From the NCBI GenBank assembly GCA_018296165.2, contig JACKQL020000033.1, forward strand, positions 62,001-126,000: a DNA stretch of 64,000 bases. The letters are read 5' to 3'. The position numbers and the translations under genes are program-made. Each line of letters opens with the position of its first letter. Position 1 is the first letter of the stretch. The notes beneath the pieces were generated by a model, which saw only the letters and a program-made list of their open reading frames with translations, was not told the DNA's origin and searched no databases. Source of the stretch: Termitomyces sp. T153. Taxonomy: Eukaryota > Basidiomycota > Agaricomycetes > Agaricales > Lyophyllaceae. Shown here one piece after another: positions 24,893 through 37,279 of the stretch.

Positions 24893-27489
24893 TGCCAATA
24901 TCCCAACGCGAACTCGTCATTTTTTGAGATCACTTAGGTAGTTACGAACTTATTCTCCATGCTGCTGCAGCCTCGCTACTTCGACTGGTCATTGAGGAGC
25001 AGCGTGTTCATAGACCTCGTACAAGGCTTTGTTAGCAACCTGGCTGTCTCGTGTCAATCACGAGAGAGTGGACCCGAATGTATGCACATTGATCTTTCAT
25101 TGCCATATTATCTAACCCTTTGCAACAATAGGATCGCAATGATGTCGATTTGGAGACGAATATCAGCGCCAGCTAATTACGCCTGCTCCACTCTATCTCG
25201 TTCGCTCCGAGCGGAAAGGTTTTGTGCCACTTACTTGAAAAAAATTTAACCAGTCCAGACGATGACGAAGCTTGAAGCTTGGAGGTTTATGCATACATCA
25301 TGTTCGGTCTGTTCCTTTCCTAGTATCAGCATTGCTCTTTCGATGCAATCGAAAATTCAGCGCCGCCCGAGAGGTGAAGGACCTCAGAAAGTATTACGTC
25401 GACTATTATGGAAGGCGAAAACGTAACCTCAGTCTCATTGAAATGCAAGCACTTGAATCCCAGATTCAAGTGTGCATCTGTTCTCAAACTTCGGTACCGT
25501 GATTGATCAAAATTCCACCTTGCTGACCACTCGGTCGAGATGACACCGCTGAATTGCATATTCCTCCCTCAGGCTTGCCACATACAGAGATCGATTTTTA
25601 TGTTCTTACCCATGTTTCTCAAAGTTTGAGCTCACCATCCGTGCACACACCATGAGTTCAGGTCGCAACAAAGAGGGTCACAACTCTCTTCAAAGAAAGG
25701 TATGATCTTGTCGATGATTGATCCCCTTTCTCTGTTCATACAGCGCTTTCCCCTCAGTACTGAGGCACATCACGGAAGAAGACCACAATCTGGTGTGAGA
25801 CTCCCGATGAACAAACATGTCACATCTGATTCTATCATCAGCGAAGGCGAGCAAGACGACGAAAATGAGGGACAAATCGAAAACCGTGTTTGCTACAAAG
25901 TCGCTGAGGGATATTCCCTGTGGGTACATATCAACTCGAGGTACATATGAATTATATTTCTTATGTGCATTACTGAGCATTACTGAAATTTATAATCCCC
26001 AGTTCCCTGTGCCCACACCCCGCGCTGCCGTTATAATCTGGATCCCCATCACATGTTACCCATCATCCACAACGAGACACAGTGCCCCTACGGTGCCTAT
26101 CCTATGCCAGGCATTCCCTCATCCGCGCCTTACTATACTCATTCTAGCTGTACTCGCTAGCTTAATTTGAGCATAGTGCGTGCGTGCGCGAGGATAAAAG
26201 GATCGATATCGGAACTCAATAAATGTTTTTTTGCGTCTCGAGCTCAACGGTTGATGGGTTTTGCGTCCCTTGGGCCAGTGTGGCCCTACAGTGCGGGGAA
26301 TGAAAGACAAAGGAAACTGGACCTAAGTGTCATATGTACCCATCGGAGTATATCGCGGGTGGTATTTCTGTCCGAGGCGGAGGCAGAGGCAACAATGTAG
26401 AGGCATGGAGTGAGTGAGCGATCGCGTGTGCTGGTGTGGGCAGTGATCACGGTAGTTGAGCTGGTGCGGATCCTTGGTACGGATCGTTTGGATGGAGGAA
26501 GAAAAATAGGGATGCATATCAAGACAGGTAGAAACATTTGCGTACTCCTCGACCCCGCGACCCCTTCCTAGCTCGAAGTCCCGAATACCTGTTCAGGTCT
26601 GTCTTGTCATCTGAGCCCGTGTTGTAGGGCTTGTTTCAGGAAGGTATTTGCTTCTTAATTCATTCTTGGAGCACCAGCACCATAAAATATAGCTCACTAT
26701 TTCACCTCTTCACAGGTTGACATTATTCCATAAGCTACTATCGTAAGTTTGCCACCGCATCAAAGTTCACACAAACATGCAATCTGGCTGCAGCTCAAGT
26801 GCGCATTATTGCTCAGTGTTCACTCTGCGCGTATTGAGTATTACTTCTGGACTGGCTCGAAATACGGGCGACCCTTAGATTGCTTTCCTCTTAGCTGGAC
26901 GACTCTCCACTAACTTATTTGATCCTCTATATCCTTTTTTCCCCCGTGCCTCAATCCCGGACGGAGTTGAGAAACATCCCTTCGATATCGGAGTAAACGC
27001 AGGAATGCCAATGCAAGACTTGACTATGGCAGAACGATCAGATGTCGCGGTCCAGTATTTGCGTATTTATATCCTCGTTCAAGATTCAAGGTCGGCTTTT
27101 TCTATGATACGACATCGTCAACTTAACGATTATCTGAGACTATATTGGAGATTGGGAACATGTGTATACGAACGTCCTTTCGCTGTGATTGCAAGAGGTG
27201 TCTTTGATCCTAATTGATATCAACTTGACGATTCTTAGTTGGAGATCATCCTGCTACTCTGGCACGTCATTTGGAATGAAACAACTTCTACACTTGTGTT
27301 TGTCTTGAACATGCTCTTTTCGAGATGTGATTTAAACTCGAGATACGAATGCTAATCACACAGCCCTCAGGTTCCACAAAAGCTTTCAGCTTTTCGTCAC
27401 CTTCAGGTACTATTGACAGAAATATGCTTCTTGATGCTTTCTTGTTGAAATCCGCAAATGGATTGGATTAACCACCCATGCATAGTAGA
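24893..27489. other. intergenic host DNA
   Basis: No supported gene. Short open frames at 25272-25502, 25702-25950 and 27005-27217 lack recognisable domains. Confidence 0.35.
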
Positions 27490-27541
27490 CCTCAGTGCCG
27501 TACCTCAGTACCGTACCTCAGTACCGTACCTCAGTGCTGGC
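27490..27541. repeat. 13-bp tandem repeat, four copies
   Basis: Unit cctcagt(a/g)ccgta begins at 27490, 27503, 27516 and 27529. It lies directly before the ATG of the relic at 27543. Confidence 0.9.
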
Positions 27542-27542
27542 C

Positions 27543-27720
27543 ATGACCCCTGAAGAACAGAGACTTATCCAAGAAATAGGGCAAGGCTTGTTTCTACAAT
27601 GGATTGCCCTTCCTGCTGCTGTTTCTTTGTGCTATGGTTGCCAATTCTCTCGATGTCAATGCCACATGTCAATTTCTTCAATTAATTGTAGTGATAGTTA
27701 TATACTCTTTTAGTGCACTC
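27543..27720 (+). pseudogene. second MTPEE-type membrane protein relic, cut off by transposon DNA
   Basis: Begins MTPEEQRLIQEIGQGLFLQW, similar to the minus-strand relic at 19012. A TM-like stretch (IALPAAVSLCYG) follows. CpG-poor sequence begins at about 27720 and the rest of the gene is missing. Only the first exon-like portion is visible. Confidence 0.4.
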
Positions 27721-28102
27721 ACCCTGATTCATCATATTTTCAAGCATAAGGCTTAAACTCAGCTTATTGAAGTGGCATATAGCCATGTTGCTGCTTTATA
27801 AGCGGCAAGACAACATGAATGTGATGGTTGGGAAATGGAATGTAATACAAAACTGGCTTGTGTTCATGCTTGTGAGTATTGGGCTTCCAAATGCAACTTG
27901 AATCCATTCCCAAAGATAATGACTTACTTAACCAATAATCAATAACACTTTCATCATATGACTTGCTTATCCTCAAATGATGGTGCTAGGTGTTGTTTAT
28001 TTCAAGACTACTTTGTCTATGTACTCTTGGTATGCTCTTGGTATGTGACATTAACCAACTAAAGTCTGTCAATGTACAAGACAGTGCTGACACTTGTTCC
28101 GA
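27721..28102. other. CpG-poor non-coding DNA at the edge of transposon block C
   Basis: No coding signal. The change from CpG-containing to CpG-poor DNA occurs near 27720. Confidence 0.35.
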
Positions 28103-28404
28103 GGTCTACAAAGTAGTCAAGGCTTTACTCCTCGATCCCCCGCCAAATTTTGTCTTCAAATTTTGTTCCTATGTGACCTGACATGTGATGTATAGCCAAC
28201 AAGGCTGTCTTCAATTTAAGCTCCCTTCTGGTTACTTTTTTGGTGTGCATGTGATGTGAAACCATTGATATAGCTGGAGGCTGTCTTCAATTTTTGCTTC
28301 CTTCCAGTTACCTTTATGCTATGCACATGATGTAAAACCAACAATATAGCTGAAGGCTGTCTTCAATTTTTGCTCCCTTCCAGTTACCTTTTTGCTATGC
28401 ATGT
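28103..28404 (+). repeat. dispersed repeat with 76-bp tandem units (copy 1)
   Basis: Begins ggtctacaaagtagtcaagg. It contains a 76-bp unit (ggctgtcttcaattt...) starting at 28203, 28279 and 28355. The third unit is cut at 28404, where an LTR begins. A second copy of the whole repeat, with the same 76-bp periodicity, is at 63768-64000. Confidence 0.85.
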
Positions 28405-29001
28405 TGATAACACCTGTTGCCACCTGGCTGCTGTGCAGAGAACACAACAACTAGTGGTTTCACAAGTGGAGTATGAATTGACTATAGAAATGAGGGGTGC
28501 AAGTTGAGCTAGGTCCCACAAAGCCTGTTAGATGCAGAAGTGGAACTAAGTCACTAGTGCAAAGTCAAGAGATGGCAATAGCAGAAAGGGAAGGGGAAAC
28601 TCCATGGGTAAACCCAACTAGAGTTGAACTGGGGTTGCTAGGGAATAGATTACTAGCAGAGTGAGGCTGAAGACTGGCACTAGGGGTAGCAAAAGGAGTG
28701 TTAGTAACAGGGACAATAACAAAACAAGACTAGCTATAGGAGCTAGTGCTAAAATGTGAACTTGGTGAAATAGTACTCTAAGGTGGTACTGGCTGAACAA
28801 AACAATAAGGGTGCTAGCTCGAGAAAGAAAGTGCTAGAGTGAAGGAAGATGCTCTAGAGTTGCTAGACTTAGATCTGAAGTCTGGGGCTAATAACAAGGT
28901 GGGATTCTTTAATTGTAGTATAGAAGACATGACAGTATTTATAATAAGTAAAGTAATAAAACTAGAAGGAGTCAATAATGGTGAAAAGATCACTGACAAC
29001 A
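28405..29001 (-). repeat. left LTR (597 bp)
   Basis: Plus-strand ends are TGATAACACC and ctgacaaca, an inverted terminus. It aligns without gaps at both ends with the right LTR. The differences inspected in the first 34 and last 11 bases are all transitions. No polypurine tract is evident next to it at 29002-29040, so its status as the 3' LTR is probable only. Confidence 0.75.
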
Positions 29002-29419
29002 TAGGCAAGTCAGGAGGAATGGCTTGTGAAAGTCTGATACCTAAAGTGTAGCTAATTTGACACCTGGAATGACAGCCAGTATGCTGGTTGCTAGGGTGAT
29101 ATGTATCAAGGAAATTAAGTCTGAATCAAGAGATAATGAAACTATAGCAATAATACCAAGAAAGGAAATAGTGTTGGAGACTTCATGAGGGGAGTGCTAG
29201 AGCACACTAGGAGAAAGTTGGCTGGTGGGCAGAAGGTCAAGACCACATGTGATGAAGTCATGTGACCTTCACCACATAGAAATCAGAAAATCTGGAAGTC
29301 ACCAAAACATAGGAAAAGTTGGAAATCTGTACTCAGTAAGAATAGGATCTTATTATCCTCCTCTGGACTGAAATTTTGACTGACCTCAGTCAACTGCCAA
29401 AGTCCTGTGATTTGTTAGA

Positions 29420-31420
29420 TGGTCTGTGCACTAAATCTTGAGGGTTTATATAGTTCTAGCATCAATGTTGAACTTTGTCAAATTCCCCTCTAACTTTGCT
29501 TACTTGGACTGACTCTTCTCATTCTAACCAAAAATGTCTTCTGCAGCCACCATCACTAATGAGTGCATGGGCCTTGAGTGCACCACCTGAGTCTACCTCA
29601 GGAAGATTGACTGGTTGCTGGTGCTTGCACATGCTATGATAGTAACAGATCTGGCGGTGTGGAGTGGCCAGGGAGTGGAGCTGTTGACTTGGAGTATTGC
29701 AAGCTCTATGCTTGCTATGCCAACAAACCCTGGGTGGTGCCCTTTACCAAAAACTTCGTGAGTTAGATTTTTCCTTTGTGCAATAGTTGCTAACAATGTT
29801 GCCAGGCTCCACTGCCATCCCTTGAGTACAAAATGGAGGACCTCTTTGGGGTAGGAATGATGGTACATCACTTAGAGCATTGTTAAGCTGGCAATGTTGT
29901 TAAGTATTTTTATCAGTTGATTAGTAACCTGACTCTTAACAAGCTTTTCTGATTTCACTATTCTCCACATGAGCTGAAAGTTACAAGGGCATCTGGCAGT
30001 GGAAAGAAGGTAGGCTTCATGCTAGAGGAGGACAAGGGTGAGGTTTAGGAGGCCAAAGAAGCTGACAATGAGGCTGGCAACATTGCTAGAGGCCTGGAAA
30101 GGGAAAGAACAAGATCAAAGCACCAAAGCAGTGCAATCTCAAGTGAATTACCACTTTGTTACTAGCACCTGTTGCTAAGGCTTGTGCAGGAATCTGAAGA
30201 TGATGCAGTGTTGCTACAAGCCCAGCAACATTGCCTCAGAAGCACAAAGGCTCTAAGAAGGGCAAGGGGAAGGCATGTAATGAAGAGGACAAATTTGTGA
30301 TGAGTTTCCAAGTAATTTGATGTTAGCACTATTGCTAACACTAGCACTAGATGCTGACACAAACAAGGTTTACTGACAAGGAGCTAGTTGGCTTGTTGAG
30401 ATATTGTAAAAGGTGGACAGTCCTGGACAAGGGCAGGGGAGCTGGGCCAATGGGATTGGGCTGAAGAGAAAAGTGGCAGTTTCTTCTGCTGCATGGCAGG
30501 CATTCCTCCAGTGCCAGGGTGTGGTAAGTTTTTCCTTCTTCACTAGCAATGCTCACTAACTCTTATCAGTGCAACAAATGTTGGTTGACCAATGACCCCA
30601 AACCATGCTGGTACCCAACTGGTAGCCAGCCATGTTATGCTTGAAATGTGCTAAACAAGGCTTGCTCCAAGGAGCACAAAACTCTTTAGAGCTAGAATGG
30701 CAAGCAGGTTGATGCCAACTTTCCTAGAGTGGTTGAAGTCCAGCATGTCTGGGAGTCCATGATAGTGTAGAAGGCACTAGTGGTGCAGGGCCTCCCTATT
30801 GCCATCAAGCAATCCTCCCTGGGCTTGCTGACCACATAGGACAAGTCTATAGTAGGGGGCCAGTGCAGCAAAGGAGAAGAGCAAGGAGGTAGTGGAGGAC
30901 AGTGGAGAGGAGGAAGAGGAGCAGGAAGAAGGCACTAGTGGCAGTGGCAGGGAGAGAGTAGTGACACTGCTAGCAGAGCAGTGCAATGTAGCAAACACCA
31001 TTGCTAGGAGATTAGCAGAGGAGATTGAAGTTGAGGCAGAGGGGCCTGTCACTGGTCCTAGTGGTGCTCAGTGCATACAGCTATTCTGATCTGCAACACT
31101 TCTGATTGTTTCACTTTAAAGCATCAGTGAAAACCCTGCCCCAGAGCAAGTGCCAGAGGACTCAATTGTTGAGGCCAGTACTGGGGAGATTCTGAAGCTG
31201 TAGGAGGAAGTCCTGGTAGGTCTTTGTTCTGTCACTCACTGATCTTTTCTGATACTTCCTAGTGACCTGACAAGTGGCCAGCTTTCCTCCATTTCCAGGT
31301 ATTGCTAGATGATCTGGAATGGCTTGACAATGGGTTTGTATCACTAGTTTTGGCTTTGGACTCATGTCAGAATTTGGAGTGCAACAAGGAGAGGGCAGCA
31401 ACTGTGGAGGTCATGTTTAT
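29420..31420 (+). pseudogene. antisense, cysteine-rich, intron-containing gene relic between pol and LTR
   Basis: Plus-strand, opposite to the host element. There is a TATATAG box near 29450 and an ATG at 29534 (MSSAATITNE). About 29620-29755 gives WPGSGAVDLEYCKLYACY, then NKPWVVPFTKNF directly before a GT splice site. A candidate intron ends at the AG near 29802, and PLPSLEYKMEDLFG follows. Further on (about 30590-30670) is a cysteine cluster CWLTNDPKPCWYP...PCYACNVLNKACS, like a metal-binding domain. An acidic/Ser-rich tail is at 30880-31080, and aataaataatg lies near 31714. Stops interrupt it. I do not recognise the family; proteins of this style occur near gypsy elements in Agaricomycetes (recollection). 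Confidence 0.42.
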
Positions 31421-32159
31421 ATAGAGTACTGGAGCAGACAATATAGACCTTCCAGAGCCTTCAAGATGACTGTGATGCTGCTATTGCTTGGCAAACAGAC
31501 AACAGCCTACAGGAGAGCAACCTAGCATCAGTTAGCCCTCCTTTGTTGCCCTCAAGTGACTTTGAGTCCTTTGACACACTGAAGACTGACCCCCTTAAAG
31601 AGTCCTTAATTTGTAGTATTTTGGATGGACTAGCCCCTCTAAGGGGCCTTAGCATAAAGACTGACCTCCTTAAGGAGTCTTGTAGAACATAGCATAGCAC
31701 CCCCTTCAGAGCTAAATAAATAATGTATCATAGCAACTGTTGGGTGAAGCATAAGAAGTAAGAAAAGCTTCACTGGTGACAAAGAAACAAAGGTGAGAGA
31801 ACAGAAAAAAAACATGTAGCAGTAGCAAAAGAGCTTGAAGGGGAAACACTCAGTAAATCATCATAGCAAGATAACTCCTGGAGGTTTGTGCAAGGCAGCT
31901 TAGCAAAGGCATAGTGCTGCATCTTGATGTAGCAACAAGAAATGATAACAAAAGAAACAGAATCTATAGAGTATTTTTGACAGTCTTTCAGTATAGTACA
32001 AAGAAAGTAAGAAAGGTATAAGGGCTTAACACAGGGAAAGGACTGCACTAGTCATCATTGTTGCTAGCAATGTCAGGCAGGTCTTTGTCATCTAAGAAGT
32101 CAGTTTTCTCTAGCTGGCAAAATTTTGAGGTGTTGATATTAAGGAGGTTGTTAGGCATA

Positions 32160-33535
32160 TTGATATGTTCTCTAGCAAAGTAAGGGAGCAAGCAAAAAGT
32201 GGTGACCAGTCAATGTAGGACTGAGCCATCTAATTTGCAAAGAATGTAAGCACCTCTATAGTTGTGAGAGATTACCAATAGTGGTCCTAAGTAATGGGGG
32301 CACATCTTCTTGTTGTGAGTGACTTCAATCCTAGTATTGCACATTATAACAAGGTTGACATGCTTGAAGTCATAGTTATGGATGGTAGCAGCATGTTCTT
32401 TCTCAAAGCAAAGAGCTGCATGGTGGCAGGTGCTAAAGACTTTGTCATGGAGTTGCTCTTGGTCTTCTGGGCATTGCTGAAGGTTAATAGCACATCTGGC
32501 AATAAGGGCAATAGAGAGGAGTACAGAGTTCAGTAGTGGCTAGAAGTAAGTAGCTTTTAAGATGTTGGCAGGGAATAGAGGGTGCATCTCTGTAGTGGCA
32601 TAATAAGGCGAGCATCCTATGTGCTTGCATACCATAACTCTTTTGGACCAAAAGACTGAGTAAGTGGTGCTAGCCTACTTGGACTGCTCACCATTGACTG
32701 CCTTGAAGAGTGCTTGCTGAACATCAAAGTGAGGTCACTCCACTATGCTGTTAGCACACTTGTTGTAGCCAGAGATGCAAATGTGGTTCAAGTGGTACTT
32801 TTTCATTAGGTATGCAACTGCTCTGATGATAGGAGGCCCATTGTCAGTAATGATCTTGCAAAGGGCACCTCAGCAACAGATGATGTCTTCAAAGATCCAC
32901 TCAGATGAACCACTGTCCCTTTGCTCATCTTCTGCCAACAAGCCTCAGCCTCTTTGCAACAACAGCAGTACTCTGACTTACAATGCTGTACCCCAGAGCA
33001 CCAGAGCCTTAGCAGAAGATCAGTGCCTCCTTGCTGTGTGCTAGTGACTTAGCAATCCAAAACAATCTGAAGACATTAGCAACACCAACTATGCAACTTT
33101 CATTTGCTACACTACCATGTTTTTCTTGGCAGATGGAAAACTTTGGCAATGCAGTCACAATGGCACTCACAAGCTATTCATTGAGGCTAGCCTCCACATC
33201 TGCATCCTGCATGCTATACACAACAAACTTAGACACAGAGGTATTTTTGTGATTAGGGCAGCTCTGCTGAAGCACTTCTGGTGGCCTCATGTTAATACTA
33301 ACATTGCTTAGTATATCTGCACCTGCCACCTATGCCAGATTCACCAGACAACTAAGGTCCTCATTCCACCTACTATTGTTATGCCTGCCCCCTTGTTCAG
33401 CAAGATTTATATTGACACTATGTTTATACCACCATCTAACAAGTTCAGGTATATCATCCAAGGTTGCTGCTCTTTGATTCACTATTCAGAATTCTGCATG
33501 CTTCAACATGAAAACACTATTGCTATTGCCAAGTC
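32160..33535 (-). pseudogene. gypsy integrase relic with an inverted segment
   Basis: The C-terminal half reads on the minus strand (about 32905-32160): IFEDIICC, GALCKIITDNGPP (second catalytic Asp), HICISGYNKCANSIVE (Glu), then HNKKMCPHYLGPLLVISHN...LCKLDGSVLH. The N-terminal half (linker, H2C2 zinc finger, first Asp in IYIDTMFIPPSNKF) reads on the plus strand at 32897-33535. The uninverted homologue is at 46720-48780. Frameshifts throughout. Confidence 0.75.
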
Positions 33536-33569
33536 AATAGTGTCATTAGTGAGGTTGTTGTTAAGGAAG

Positions 33570-35400
33570 GACAGAACTGATAGCAAAAGCAGGAGAGTGT
33601 AAGTGGCTAAAGGTGGTAGGCAATGATTTGGTGCTGAGATGTGAAGGAGGGGTACTGGCAACTGAATGACATGCACAAAGTCATGCATGCAGTCCACACA
33701 ATCTTCAAAGGTGTTGTTGTCACTATTGTCCAGTTCAAGATTGCCAGGCTGCAGAGGATGTTGCAACAGTCTGTTGGGGCCAAAGAAAGTGTTCTTAACA
33801 TGCATCAACTTGAAATGGAACATCATAATCATCATAATCCAATGGTTCATGCTAGTGGAGGGCTGAATGTCATAGTTCTGGAGCATACCCTTGATTTAGC
33901 ACATGTCAACTTCAATGATCAGATTGTGGACTCCTAGTAGGTACATGCACAAGGCCTGTAGCATCCTAAACAAACTATAAAGTTTGAGCTTGGGCTAGCT
34001 GAAGTGTGCTTCCCTGTTGTTAAGCATGATAGATCCAAATCAATTATAACAACATTGCTTGCAATCATTGCTATTGCACTGTCAGAAGTAGAAGCCAACA
34101 GCTGTGTATGAAGTGTGGACTGCTAGGATGACTGGGTCAGCAGATTTGTAGTCAATAGGGACTAGGGGCTTAGCATCTTTTAGCACCTTCACAAGGTCAC
34201 ACTTAGCATTGATTTGGTTGGAATTGAACTCAAAGGCAATGCCAGTGCATGTTAGCTTTGTCAGATGATGAGCTCTGTGTGCAAAGTTCTTGACAAAAAT
34301 CCTGAGAATGCCAACAGTGCTAAGAAAGGTGTGAACTTCTAATAGTGAATTGCAAGGTCCCAGTGCTTAATTAGTGCCAAGCAACTCTCTTCAGAAACTT
34401 GTTCTTCAGGCATGCAGACCTGACTGAGGATCTTAAACTTGGCAGTGCAAAGGACTAGCTTATGACCATAAAATGTATTGCTGCAATACTTCATGCACTG
34501 GCAATTCAAGAGTTCAAAGAAACTCCAGAGTACTAGGCAAATATTGGAATTGTTGGAATGCTTAGTGGGAATGCCATTGACTAACATCCAGTCTTTGTGT
34601 CCTTTGGTGCCAACATCATCAATGAAGCTGAGTATATTGTGGGGGATTTCAAGTTGCAGAATAAAATTGGTGTCATCATGGAATATTGGTACTGAGTTAG
34701 TCCAACCCATTGGTAGCATCACTAGTTGCAAGGTGCCAAAAAGAGTCTGGAAGGTCATTAGGTTGCAATAGGAAGAGTAGACCAAGCACTTGTTATAACT
34801 AACATAGAAATTGAGGGTAGTGCCACAAATGCACTCAGCAAAAGATTCAGCAACTTGATTTGGGAACAGTGGGACTTCAGAGTGATGAATGGTCACTCAG
34901 TTTAGCAGTTCTAGACTGTGCACAAGTCAGAGCTTACCATTTTTTTTAGAGAACGCAAAACCTGCACAAGTGGTAGGCTGAGTTGGAAGGCTCATAGACA
35001 CCAGCATTAATCTTGTTGCACATAATCTCACAGACTTTCTTCTCAAGCCCAGGCATTATAGAATAATTGTACTGGGCCCATGGGATGTGGGGAACTGTCA
35101 GTATATGTACTTGTGGAAAGAAGTCAGGGTGCAGGCTGCTGCATTTGGAGTCATCCCAAGCAAAGGCCTGGTTTTGCTTAACAACAAGGCCAACCAAAGA
35201 ATTGAATTTATCACTAGTGAGGAAGCTGGTATTGTGTTTGCTAACAAATGTTGCTTTGCATTTAGTAAATTGGCTGGTTAGTACAAAAGAAGGTGGGTTG
35301 GGGTCAAGGGTTGACATAGTTGCTAAGGGGTCACCAACAATCTTGTGTTTGATGTGAAAGTCTTCTGTTACTTGGCTAGTGACAGGTTTGGTTTTCAAGG
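33570..35400 (-). pseudogene. gypsy reverse transcriptase/RNase H relic
   Basis: Minus strand. RT N-terminus at about 35398-34946 (FFPQVHILTVPHIPWAQYNYSI, IMCNKINAGVYEPSNSAYH). RT core at about 34896-34339 (LMTFQTLFGTLQLVMLPMGWTNSVPIF, then the active-site box FIDDVGTKG, where Tyr of YxDD is replaced by Phe). RNase H follows to about 33600 (NNREAHFS-PKLKLYSLF, LQNYDIQPSTSMNHW). It aligns with the plus-strand copy at 45190-46720. Several stops and frame changes. Confidence 0.75.
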
Positions 35401-35828
35401 CAACAGGCTTGTACTTCTTCTTGACCTGAACACCTTTACATTTAGTATTGTTAGCAACAAAAACAGCAGGGAAAGGGTAATGAATAAAGATGTCTGTAGT
35501 GATGTTAGTAGTAGAGGAGCAGGGAGTTGTGGTTGTAAGTCTAAGAATTTAGAGATTAGAAATGTCTGTGAATATAACATAGGAATCAGTAGGTAAAGGT
35601 TCAGAAAGAGATGGGGCAGTAGCTTATAGATAAGTGAGAGAGGGGCATTGTAGATTTTCTGTAAGTAAATTGTCTATAGATAGAATGTCATCTTCTGATT
35701 CAGCACAAGGAATAAATGAAACTTGTGCAGTTTGGTGATAATATTCAACTGCTAGCACCAAATCACTAGCACTGTTACTAATCATGTTGGTGGCAGTGGT
35801 GGTGGCATCAGTGCTGGAGCAACATATT

Positions 35829-36640
35829 CTAGTCATAGCAAAACTGCTGGCAGCATTGCTTGGGCTTGCCTTTAGGAAACATCAGTATAATGCACCAAAA
35901 GCCAGTGTTGGAATTGGTAATTGTTAGCATTATTTCCTGGTTGCTAATGGCTTTGATAACACTGTGTGTAAGAATGTCAAAGTGGTGGCCAAGTAGGATA
36001 TTATATGCTAGGAATCTGAAAATGTGAATCTGGAGGTAAAACATGATGTTGCCAATAGTGCAGGGAATATTGTGCACTAGGCCAAGCAATTGATCCATGG
36101 TGCTATTAGTGCTCTGCATATTGAGGACAATGCTTGAATTGTAGGTCAAGGACAGTTTGCTAGCAAGTTCAGCTGATATGGAGATAATCTGAGACCCACT
36201 ATCAACAATGCATTCAATTTCCTCACAATTGTCAATAAGCATTATAATGGACTGAATAGACTGGGCTTCCTTGGTGCAAGTGAGAATGATGGAGTTTTGT
36301 CCTGGAGGTACTGACTTGATGTAGGCTTCAAACCAGGTCAATAGCAGTGACTGGCACTAGCATTTCCAAGATACCCTGAGCAGTGGTGGCATTAGAAGAG
36401 AGACTAAAGGTGGTGTTGTTATAGGCAAAGGTTGGCAGAATTTCTTCAATGGAAGTGTCATGTTTAGAGGGTTTGTTAGCAGTAGCAACATTGGTTACTA
36501 GGTTGCAGTTGGAAGTGATGGCATTGTGAAACTGATTGCAAATGTCTGATGATAGTGAGCACAATCCACCAACTGAAATGGTAATTAGTCTGAAGAACAT
36601 GATCAAAAACTGCCTTAATCTATTCAATGTCATAAATCAG
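35829..36640 (-). pseudogene. gypsy protease relic
   Basis: Minus strand, open for 170 codons (36341-35829). It contains the retropepsin motif IVDSGSQIISISAELASKL, then NMQSTNSTMDQLLGLVHNIPC. The upstream part (36640-36342) gives the Gag-protease linker (VFDHVLQTNYHFS). The intact DSG triad makes it the best-kept piece of this element, but its context is broken. Confidence 0.7.
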
Positions 36641-36799
36641 GGGAATTGTTCTATAAGCACCATCTTGGTGCTTATCTGGAGCAGTGAAGTTGCAAGTATT
36701 GGGTGGGACATAGTGATTGGGGATATTAAAGAACAGATGCAAGAGTGGCTGAGGGTTGCTAGCACTAGTGACAGGTGTGGAGGTTGTGAGGGTGACCTC

Positions 36800-37150
36800 T
36801 GAGGTGGCAGATCTGAGTCATGCAACTAGCAGAGGGGAATCCAAAGTATATTAGCAAGTAGATGACAATAGAAGCAGTAACTGATCACCTAGCAGAGGAG
36901 AATCTGAAGAGAACAAGTCTAAGGATCCCTGCTGCTTGGTGCAGCACATCAGCAGGCAGCAGAGGCATGGAAATGGCTATACAAGAGACCAGAGCTACTC
37001 CTAACCCTAGGGAAGTGGCCAATGAGGTAATACAGAAAGTCCTGCAGGTCTTCAGAAATATCTAGGGGTCTGGAATGAGCTCTGGAGACATCAAGTGAGC
37101 TGCAAAGGCACTGGAACAACCACAAAAGTTGGAAATGGAAGTCCCCTGAG
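36800..37150 (+). repeat. foreign fragment inserted in the gypsy gag-protease linker
   Basis: Reads on the plus strand as VTDHLAEENLKRTSLRIPAAW...ATPNPREVANEVIQKVLQVF. The same segment occurs inverted at 39441-39780. It interrupts the linker between zinc knuckle and protease, which continues on both sides in the minus strand. Probably a piece of another gypsy family. Confidence 0.6.
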
Positions 37151-37279
37151 AGAAGTGGCTGAATGTGAGACAGGTTCTGGAGCTTTGTTGGCAGCAGGAG
37201 CACTAAAAATGGCAGGAGCAGAGTTAGTAGTGGCAGGAGCTGGAGTGGCAGGAGGAGCTGAGTGATAACTTTTAGTGCA

